From the NCBI RefSeq assembly GCF_026914185.1, contig NC_070572.1:4650001-4714000 (forward strand): a stretch of DNA of 64,000 bases, in the 5' to 3' direction. Position numbers and translations under genes: made by a program. This DNA is from Puccinia triticina (taxonomy: Eukaryota; Basidiomycota; Pucciniomycetes; Pucciniales; Pucciniaceae). Positions 54,045 through 61,919 of the stretch are shown here, piece by piece; position 1 is the first letter of the stretch; every line of letters starts with the position of its first letter. A model generated the notes under the pieces. It worked only from the letters and a program-made list of their open reading frames with translations, was not told the DNA's origin and did no database searches.

Positions 54045-54689
54045 TTAGATACGGTTCACCTCTGCCCGGATTGATTCCTGTTCCACCATTTGGCGCAACA
54101 TTCCCATAACTATGCGCTTGACGGCGGTCATTGGGATAGTACGGAAGGTCTGGTCGGTGAAAGGAAGGCGGTTCAGATTTTCGTGGAAGGCGCGGTTTCC
54201 GGACTGATGCGTATGTATTATTTGATTAAAGGTGTTGCTAATATGCCCCATAACGAATTCGACGCTGGACGCCCGGATGACAGAACAGACTTCAGGGCCG
54301 TACTCAGTAGGAGTATTAGGGAAATTGTCTGCGGTTTCAGAAAGTATGCAATATGGATTGCCTTGGGAACCGTTTGGCGGCATCCACTTGTCTTCGTCGG
54401 CTTCTTCATCAGCCTCCGCAGCATACAAATCATAGGGATCATCAATGGGACTTGGACGTGGATGATAGATGGGACTTCCAGGGTTCGGGAAATTATTTGG
54501 GGAGTGGTTAGGAATAAATAAAGGGCTAGGTGGCGCGGGATCTTGCGCATCAGATTCGCTAGGTACATTAATCACTTCGCCATCTACGTCGGAAGAGGAG
54601 TCAAATTTGGCGGAAGGTTCGCGCAGAGAATCATTAGAATGTACTATTTGGCCAGGTTGGAACGGTGCGACTTCGCCAGGCATTAACAT
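54045..54689 (-). CDS. Antisense ORF inside the gypsy element
   Basis: An uninterrupted 214-residue frame opposite to gag-pol. It begins MLMPGEVAPFQPGQIVHSND, is acidic and Pro/Ser-rich in the middle (PNHSPNNFPNPGSPIYHPRP, AAEADEEADEDKW) and ends in a basic helical part (TAVKRIVMGMLRQMVEQESI). I recognise no domain. A TATATA motif lies 44-49 bases upstream of its ATG, which suggests its own promoter. Gag and pol in the same element carry several stops while this frame is intact. It could be a retrotransposon accessory gene, by loose analogy with antisense genes of other LTR elements, or a captured host sequence. Confidence 0.6.
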   Translation of the reverse strand: MLMPGEVAPFQPGQIVHSNDSLREPSAKFDSSSDVDGEVINVPSESDAQDPAPPSPLFIPNHSPNNFPNPGSPIYHPRPSPIDDPYDLYAAEADEEADEDKWMPPNGSQGNPYCILSETADNFPNTPTEYGPEVCSVIRASSVEFVMGHISNTFNQIIHTHQSGNRAFHENLNRLPFTDQTFRTIPMTAVKRIVMGMLRQMVEQESIRAEVNRI

Positions 54690-54732
54690 AATGAAAGTAG
54701 TGTATGTTTTTTTTAGTAGGACTATGGGTCAA

Positions 54733-54738
54733 TATATA
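54733..54738 (-). promoter_or_regulatory. TATA-like box for the antisense ORF
   Basis: AGTATATATTG on the minus strand, centred about 45 bases before the antisense start codon. The interval up to the RRM ORF start at 55330 could serve as a divergent promoter; this is inference. Confidence 0.4.
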
Positions 54739-55329
54739 CTTCTATAGACGCGAAAGACTGGCGGATGAAGAAGCCATCGGACCGGCTCGAAGTATCGGCT
54801 TTATAGACCTGGGATCAATGGATGGAACCACGACTCGGCCCAGCTTCTAGATTTTTGGTAGGGAGACGCCCAGCCGAGAGCTTCGCCTGCTTTTGGAATC
54901 AAATGAAACGCGAATAGGCAAGGAGCTTCCTCGCCTGCTCAACGGATTGGTACACATGAAACAAGAGGTCGGCGACTTTCGCGCCCGGCTTGGACCCTCC
55001 TGAAACACTACAGGAACAGACCTAAGCCTCCCGACCAATGGAGGACCCATGAAATCAGCTCGGCGTCCTTGCCTGGCTTGGATACTATGAAACAAGGAGG
55101 CGCCGCCGTACCCGAATCCGATTCTCTGATACCTTGCCTGAAAGGGACATGCTCCCTACCTGTTCTTTATTCTGCAAGCATCAGCACCCACCCCGAGCGC
55201 ACTGGCGAATGGAAACTCAGTTCCCCTTGTAACCGTTCCCTTTTGATTCTAGCTCTTCCCAACAAAATTTTTTTTTCCTTTCTTTCCTGCTTTAGGACCG
55301 AAACCAAAGAAAGAAAACACGACCCCAGA

Positions 55330-55731
55330 ATGGAAAAAATGACACCCGTCCTTCTCAAAAGATTCAGTCAGGCCCCAAAGCACACTCCTACGACCATCCA
55401 AGTGCGGAATCTTGCGCCCGGAACCAGCCTGGATGATGTAATAGCCGCTTTCAGCGACTTTGGCGAAATACTAGACTGTGTCCTCAAGCAGCGCTACCAT
55501 GGTCAGCTGCTACAAGTATCAGCTTTGATCCTTTTTGAATCTGAAGCGCAAGCTGCGCATGCAATACGCGAAATGGAGGGCGCGGTGGCCAACGGACAGA
55601 TACTGGTCGTGGAACTCAAAGCAAATAAGAACCAAGCCCAAATTACTACTACGGATGGTGCAGCGCAGGACGTCGGATCTAACGCTGCGGAGGTACCTGT
55701 CACGCAATCCCTCCTGTCACGAATCTCCTGA
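55330..55731 (+). CDS. RRM-domain protein encoded in the gypsy 3' region
   Basis: A 133-residue frame from MEKMTPVLLKRFSQAP. Residues about 18-95 fit an RNA-recognition motif: TIQVRNLAPGTSLDDVIAAF gives RNP2 and the first helix, then FSDFGEILDCVL, SALILFESEAQAAHAIREME (RNP1 region weak) and NGQILVVELK. The fold order resembles mRNA-export adaptors of the ALY/Yra1 type, but aromatic RNP1 residues are not well kept. The frame is open 87 codons further upstream (to 55069); the inner ATG was chosen because the extension lacks domain-like sequence. It is intact while pol is broken. It might help RNA packaging or export, which is inference. Confidence 0.65.
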   Translation: MEKMTPVLLKRFSQAPKHTPTTIQVRNLAPGTSLDDVIAAFSDFGEILDCVLKQRYHGQLLQVSALILFESEAQAAHAIREMEGAVANGQILVVELKANKNQAQITTTDGAAQDVGSNAAEVPVTQSLLSRIS

Positions 55732-56086
55732 AAGCAACCCAGCGCGGAAATGGCAACTCTTCATTGAGATTAAGCCAAGGAAAGATCATAATCTAAGTTG
55801 CCTTTAATACAAAGCTATAAAACAGCATAAAAATTATAAAAGACATATAAAACATATTAAAATATTAAAAATACTTAAGAAAATTCTCTGCATAATATAA
55901 AATCCTAAAAAAAAAAAAATAGTACCAGCCAGGCCCCATCTTCTTCTCTTTCTCTTTCTTTCTCATTTCCTTTGCTTTTTCTTCCCTCTTTTTTCCTTTC
56001 TTTTCTTCTTTTCTCATCATCCACTATATGAAGACCGCCTCATTCTCACTTTGGATGATGGGGACATCTTCAAATTTGGGGGTGGA
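55732..56086. other. Gypsy 3' untranslated region and polypurine tract
   Basis: A/T-rich and pyrimidine-rich sequence (CTTTCTTTCTC runs), then TTTGGGGGTGGATG directly before the 3' LTR, the likely primer for plus-strand DNA synthesis. Confidence 0.6.
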
Positions 56087-56809
56087 TGTGGTGAGCCTCA
56101 TCAAAAGCACCTTCACTCTCCGCAGGCTCCAGCAATCAACTATCAAGGCAACCAACCACTCAGGACAACAACACGGAACACCAGACACATGACCCAGGCG
56201 CCTCAACATCAAACACTCCATCATCACCAAATCCAGACATGCATCAAACATCAATCCACATTGGTCATTAACTCAACAGCCCTTTCCTTGTCTCTTGGTT
56301 TCACACTAATGCACCTACTTTGGGATTAGTACTTGTCTCATCTTCATGCGCCTCATCCCTTTTGTTCATTTCTCTTACACTTCTCTTTGGTTGAAGTTTT
56401 TCACTGTTTCATATTTCCCACAACCACAGGTCAACCGCCCCCCCAGATTGTCTATATAAACTGCCCCTTTGTCCACACTTTTGTCCCCCATCAGCTCATC
56501 AGACAGTAGTTGGTCAATAGTTATATAGTCTCATAGTTACCTTATAGTCAATTACAGTAGCCATTCTGCCTTGACAATTATATCATCTTGCCTGCTCAAC
56601 ATCCAGTAACCATTCTGTGGGAGAGCATTACTTACTTCGCCATTTCATCACCTTACCCTGATATCTTCTTGATCTTCTGCGCCACACCTTTTCTTGAGTT
56701 TCATTACTCTATTGGTGTCCTCTACTCTTTAGCATTTCACCCGGAGGGCAGCCTTTTCACGCACTCATGCCCTCCACAGCTATCTCTATCCCACGGAGTA
56801 GTCCCCACA
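56087..56809 (+). repeat. 3' LTR
   Basis: Same length as the 5' LTR (723 bp), with four base differences: one G/C change, and three at CG dinucleotides (GGCGACC/GGCAACC, TGCACC/TGCGCC twice). Confidence 0.92.
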
Positions 56810-58309
56810 CCGCGTACTGAATTCTCCTACTGAGCTAGAAATCCAAGCATTGCTTCTAGAAACTCTCAGGTTCTCTCCGAGACACAAACGGTCTTGTACG
56901 GACTAAACGGACTACACTGACATTCCTGAGGGACTCAGTGAAGGGCTAGACAAAGCCCTTAAACCATTGCACAAAATTTCAGGGCACAGAGAAAATACAG
57001 ATTTTAAAGATCTGTGAAACTTTCTGACTTTTTGGAAATCCTAGTTTATTAAAGACAGAGAAACATTGAAACAAAGATCAAGGGTTCACCCTACAAATGA
57101 ACCAAATTACAAAAAAAAAAAATGCAAGGGTTCCCCCTTAAAAAAACAAATCACCAAAACATGCCTCCCTAACACAAAATCCAAACACCACAAACTAGAC
57201 CCAACATCCATCCATGTCTAGCAGGGTTTAAAATAGTGGGTGGATGGCCCCCAGCGCGCTGCATTCAAAGCATTGTGAAAAGGGGGGCCACCAAGTAGAG
57301 CCCCTCAAACTGTGCAAGTGCAACAGCAGAGGGGGTTGAGGACAAACCGCACGCTGGAAGTACAGCGGCAGAGGACGCCTGGGGGACACAAACAAGCAAT
57401 TCAATGCCCTCTTTCTATAGAAAATTTGGCACAACCTGGCACAGCCCTCAAGATCCACCAGCGCACTCGCTCATTCATCCTTCCTTGACAACCACACCAC
57501 CACCACACCCCCAACAAACCCATGGTGACCCTTGCCACAAGAAAAACTCAGCCAGGCTTTTCTCAAACCATTGCCCTTGCAATATGCCTGCCAACACAGG
57601 GTCCTTCCAAACTAGCCATGTCAACTGTTCCCAGCATCAGAATGCCAAATATATGTAGCTTGCAAAGAATGATGGGTTGTTGGACCCATGTCTTTGTGCT
57701 AAAATGCACTCCGTCAGTCTAACTGTATCAAAGAGAAGTCTCACATTTGCAAGTTGATGAGCTAGACTTACTAAAGCAATGACATCAGTGCTGTTCTGAG
57801 CTAATTCAAAGACATCCACTGAATCAACACTGTTGCAATAAACAATCACAAGCTCTCCTCTGCCGGCTCTCAAACAACTAACCCCTTGATCGTAGATCAA
57901 GCTAATCAAATACCAAATTTTGCACTCTTGCAGATGGGGCGAAGTGAATGAAGGAGGGTCAACACAATAAAAAAATCGGGAAAGGTGTCAAAGAAGTTGT
58001 GAGTGCTTGTTCTATTTCCGTTTCCAGATTGATTGGTCCTTAGGAAAGTGGTGAAAGGGGGAGTTTGTGAATTGCCAAGATCAAAATTAGAAGTCATCTG
58101 TGTCAAGGCAGAAGGAGTATTGCAAGCAGCCTAGTAGTTACTTTCTTCACAACGGAAAATTACCTTGACACGCGCGTTCAGCAATTGGGTGTGTGCAAGG
58201 ACATCTTGGGACACTGTGCAGCTGAATATACATGTTTGGCGACCAGAGACGGCCATCCTACTGTTTATGCTGCAGATTGAAGAGGCCGCCGAGTTTTGAG
58301 GGGACTGGC
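56810..58309. other. Unclassified sequence right of the gypsy element
   Basis: The first 230 bases belong to the old repeat that hosts the gypsy. The remainder has no recognisable gene; the frames present are low-complexity. Confidence 0.4.
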
Positions 58310-58761
58310 GGAGTTAAATAGAAGGCCACTCTTTGGATTCGCCATTCAAAGTAGGCATAGAGCTACTGATCTCTGTATCAGATTTAGTTGACATCAATGG
58401 AGAAGTTGGTCGTCCAATATCATGTGACAGGAGAGTTGGAAGGCAAGAAGGCCATTAAGCTTGTCACCACATCAGAGAGGTTTCACGCAAGCAATCTCTC
58501 CATCTCATCAAGGATGGCGCAAGTGGACAAGGCATTGAAGGTGTAACCGCAAAGTCCATTGACGGGATCCAAAAGTTTTGATGGTGTACCAATCAGAAGA
58601 TGAGGTTCTGCGTGTTGAGCCGCGCCCAATGGTTCCGTGAGGTCAGTGGTTGGCTGCGTAGCCCCGCAATGTACAATCTTGGGAGGATGAGGAAGAAGAG
58701 CAGCAATACCACGGGCCAGGCGGTGGGCTTGTGCAGCCTTGTCAAGAGTGGCAGTGCACAA
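58310..58761 (-). pseudogene. DEAD-box RNA helicase fragment
   Basis: From 58761 leftward the frame reads CTATLDKAAQAHRLARGIAA, then HLLIGTPSKLLDP (motif Ib, GTPxK) and CAILDEMERLLA, where DEME stands in the place of DEAD. A TGA follows immediately. The next segment (NLSDVVTSLMAFLPSNSPV) continues the helicase pattern beyond the stop. The Walker A part is missing, so it cannot work. Confidence 0.7.
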
Positions 58762-58820
58762 GCTGGGCTAGCGCTTTGCCCGCCAAATTTGGCAAAGTGG
58801 CGCGCGAGTCAAACTCAACA

Positions 58821-58890
58821 AAGTCCCTCCAAGGAGGTCGCGCGAACTAAGGAGGGCCCTTTGGGCCCCCCTTGGAGGCGAACTTGACAC
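58821..58890. repeat. Short GC-rich palindromic element
   Basis: CTCCAAGG (58827-58834) and CCTTGGAG (58870-58877) pair around a GGGCCCTTTGGGCCCCC centre. The flanks AAGTCCCTCC and ACTTGACACAAG use the same words as the family at 481-553. Confidence 0.45.
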
Positions 58891-59344
58891 AAGCCCCTTG
58901 TACCCAGTATGGTAGAGTGGCGCGGGGCGGCATGTGCAACCCCACTACCATTGGTAGAGGGACTTGCATGCAATCCCACTTTCATGGCGTGACAAGATAA
59001 AATGCTCTTGGTGTAGAGCACACCTTTTTGGCACTACACCTTACAAAACAGCAAAACCTTGTTTTTTTTATATGTTGCCGATGGCCTGCTTCTTGCCGTC
59101 ACTTCAGTCTATTCCAAATTTTAAATTTCCACCTCAAGTATGTTGCATATTTTTTTGGAAAGTCGGGCCTTTGGGATCCCTCCTCAACCGTTAAACTCTG
59201 AAACCCATAATCTGCAATTAAATTCTAAGTTGATTTTCTCGTACCTTTTCTTCTTTTTTTCCAACCAACCTTGATTAGTAAGCTACAGTCAGTCCTCTAG
59301 CAAAGACCTACCAAGACTCAAGGGATAAATCTTGGCCGGATGGA

Positions 59345-59545
59345 ACCCCTTCATCTCATCGGCAACAACGACTGATCTCGGCCAGACATAATTCGCTCCA
59401 TTCATTGGGATCTGGCTCGCTTCATAGAACCCTTCCACCTCATTGGCAACAGCCATTGGTCTCGGCCCGGCGGAACAGACCCCACCTCATTGGCAACAGC
59501 AATTGGTCTCGGCCCAACAGAGCAAGCTCAATTCATTGGGATCTG
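59345..59545. repeat. Degenerate tandem repeat of about 55 bp
   Basis: CACCTCATTGGCAACAGC followed by ATTGGTCTCGGCCC occurs three times (with one more diverged copy at the left), spaced by about 55-77 bases, with CATTGGGATCTGG between some copies. Confidence 0.55.
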
Positions 59546-59714
59546 GATCCCCCTGGTAAGTCCATCACATCATTCATTCATTCAAAAACATCACATCCCC
59601 CAAAGTACTGTGCTGTGGTGCGCGGCCGGGGCGGTGTTGTCTCCCCGCATAAAAATGTAAATATTTAAATATATTTAATAACTTGAAGTAAAATATTCAC
59701 ATACTTGATTCTCT

Positions 59715-59878
59715 CCAAGGGAATCAAGCGGATTCAACACCAGTATAGTCGCCTTCCGTGTTGAGGGGGCAAACAAGTGGTGATACATTTCGGCAATCCG
59801 AGTCTTCCCGGAACCGGTGCCCAATAAAACAAATGTATTTCTTTTTTTTACAAGATTTACAACCGCGTTGACCTATAA
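59715..59878 (-). pseudogene. RecQ-like helicase fragment (Walker A)
   Basis: Read leftward: NAVVNLVKKRNTFVLLGTGS with GKTRIAEMYHHLF, then ATILVLNPLDSLGENQ. This is motif I and the following strand of a superfamily 2 helicase; similar GTGxGKxRIAE...LVLNPLDxLG sequences are common in rust genomes as repeated RecQ-type genes, in my recollection. Only this segment is present. Confidence 0.55.
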
Positions 59879-60490
59879 AGCCGTTGGTGTTTGACCAAAA
59901 AAGGATTTGGAATCTTTGATAATGTAGTCCTGGAGAGAATCTTCACCCATATCAAGATTTTTTTGTATTTTTGTATTAACTTGATCCTGCTGTCTCGGTT
60001 GGCTTGACTCTTGAAGAATTTCTTAGCTAGACTTTTGGGAGACATTGGAGTGGCACTCGAAGATCTTCAGGAGGATTTTGATTGAGAACTCAAAGAAGAA
60101 CTCAAAAGTGCCCTTGTTGGCACTTTGAATGGCACTCTTGGCATGTCTGTGGCTGTCCGTTCAACTTTTTCTGTCAGCTTGTTTTTTGGTCTGTTTATTA
60201 GAGTTCTGACTAAACAAGTGTGATCAGAAACTCCACCAAGGAGCTTACCGACTGCCAGTCAAGACTTACAGAGGCGCATTGGCCCTCACGTGAAAGGAGC
60301 TATTAGGCTCAACAGTCCGATTGCACAAAGTGCAATCAGGCATTCCATTGTAAAAAAAGAGCAAATCACAGATGTTTTCTTTTGTCACCAGAAAATCAAG
60401 TTTACAAATTCTGGAAAAGCTACATATCTCACAAGATGCGCATCAGCGCAAAGATGGAATCCATCTATTGGAATTGCGAACTGGGTGCGT
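59879..60490. other. Unclassified sequence
   Basis: No supported gene; short duplicated words (GGCACTTTGAATGGCACTC, GATTGCACAAAGTGCAATC palindrome near 60319) only. Confidence 0.35.
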
Positions 60491-60498
60491 TAATTTTT

Positions 60499-61354
60499 GG
60501 GGCAGGCTTTATGTACTCCAAATATTTACTACATGCACTCCAAAAAAGGAGTGAACTTGTGTCTACTCCAATGAATTTTGGAGTGAACAAAGTTTCACTC
60601 CAAAAGTGGGCTAAATTGGAGTGTTCAGAAGTTCACTCCAATAAATATTTGGAGTGAACAAAGGTTCACTCCAAAAGTTGACTAAATTGGAGTATTCAGA
60701 AGTTCACTCCAATATTTATTGGAGTGAAAACTTGTGCACTCCAAAAAAACGGAGTATAAAATTAGGCACTCAAACTGTGGAGTGGAGTTCAACCCATTTC
60801 ATTCTTTTGGAGTGTGGACCACTGGGCACTGCAAAAAAGTGTGGCCGGTGATTCCCTTGGAAAAAGAGAAGATAAATAGGCTCAGAATCACTGGAATCTT
60901 TGGGGCCTAGTCTTAAGGGGAGGAACGCGAGTGTAGTGGGAGTTTGTCTGTAGGGGGGAGGCAGAGTCTCTAAGGGTCAAAGCACGACTTTGTTGATCTG
61001 CAGGAGTTGCTTGGAGTGCATGCATGTATTTGAAACAGGTGGGCACTCCAGTATTTATTGGAGTGTGCAGCAGTACACTCCAATCTTGAACCAGACCAAG
61101 TTTCAAGATTGGAGTGCACAAGTTTCCACTCCAATAAATGTTGGAGTGAACTTCTGAACACTCCAATTTAGTCCACTTGTGGAGTGAACAAAGGTTCACT
61201 CCAAATATTTATTGGAGTGAACTTCTGAACACTCCAATTTAGCCCACTTTTGGAGTGAACCTTTGTTCACTCCAATATTTATTGGAGTAGACACAAGTTC
61301 ACTCCTTTTTTGGAGTGCATGTAGTAAATATTTGGAGTGCATAAAGCCTGCCCC
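60499..61354. mobile_element. hAT-type miniature element packed with ACTCCAA/TTGGAGT palindromes
   Basis: GGGGCAGGCTTTATG and CATAAAGCCTGCCCC are inverted ends, and TAATTTTT lies on both sides as an 8-bp duplication (60491-60498 and 61355-61362). The outer 100 bases on each side are inverted copies. Within, CACTCCAA or TTGGAGTG occurs more than twenty times, in alternating orientation, often as TTGGAGTGAAC...GTTCACTCCAA hairpins. It has no coding capacity. Confidence 0.88.
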
Positions 61355-61435
61355 TAATTTTTTTATGTCTATTTTAAACAGGTAATCGGGGTAATTGGCA
61401 AATCCTGTCAGCCCTGCAACCCGAGTTTACACACA

Positions 61436-61481
61436 AGCCTCTCTGGGAGAGTGTTGCCCCCGCAACACCTCCTGAGAGGCT
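61436..61481. repeat. Short GC-rich palindromic element
   Basis: AGCCTCTC and GAGAGGCT enclose TGTTGCCCCCGCAACA, itself a palindrome. It has the same design and end words as the copy at 1144-1206. Confidence 0.6.
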
Positions 61482-61544
61482 GTATAAGCTCGCCTCGGAG
61501 GGACTTTGATAAGTTCGTGCGCGAGTCGTCTGATGACTCCCGGG

Positions 61545-61919
61545 TCCAGTCAATGAAGATTCTCGTTTACGATGGACTCACCAAAACATTAGCCGACATT
61601 TCTCAAGATCAATGTAGCCTTGTGATCAACTTTGAACTCCCCGGAGCTGTTGAAGATTAAATTCACAGGTACCTCTTCATTGTGTTTGTTCAACATTCAT
61701 GTAGGCTTCATCTCATCATTTTTTCTTCTTTGCAGGGCTGGCTGTATAATCAGCGTCATGAGTAGTTCTCAAAACCACAGGCCCAGTGTATCCGCCAATA
61801 CCCAAGACGCTGCCTTGATCAACCTTGTACACGCGGGTAGTGAGATAGAGCCTATCAAATCCATCAAAAGCTTTTGCAAGTTTCTTGCTGAGACCCCCCC
61901 CTTTCATTACCTGAGCTAA
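61545..61919 (+). pseudogene. RNA helicase C-terminal fragment
   Basis: ILVYDGLTKTLADISQDQCS followed by LVINFELPGAVED matches the end of the second RecA domain of eIF4A-like DEAD-box helicases (LVINYDLP motif V region), and an IHR follows after a TAA. After a short intron-like gap come AGCIISV and ALINLVHAGSEIEPIKSI. It may be another piece of the helicase fragment at 58310-58761, now in the opposite orientation. Confidence 0.6.

Larger units (their letters stand above)
47491..56809 (+). mobile_element. Ty3/gypsy LTR retrotransposon, 9.3 kb
   Basis: Two 723-bp LTRs (TGTGGTGAG...GTCCCCACA) flank a primer-binding site, gag and pol in the gypsy order protease-RT-RNase H-integrase. A further 2.3 kb holds two accessory ORFs, and a purine-rich tract (GGGGGTGGATG) lies just before the 3' LTR. 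CCGC, or ACCGC if the terminal A is not counted in the LTR, is duplicated at the two flanks. The LTRs differ at 4 of 723 positions by my count, so insertion is recent, but the coding frames carry stops and frameshifts. The copy was probably mobilised by proteins from another copy. Confidence 0.93.
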
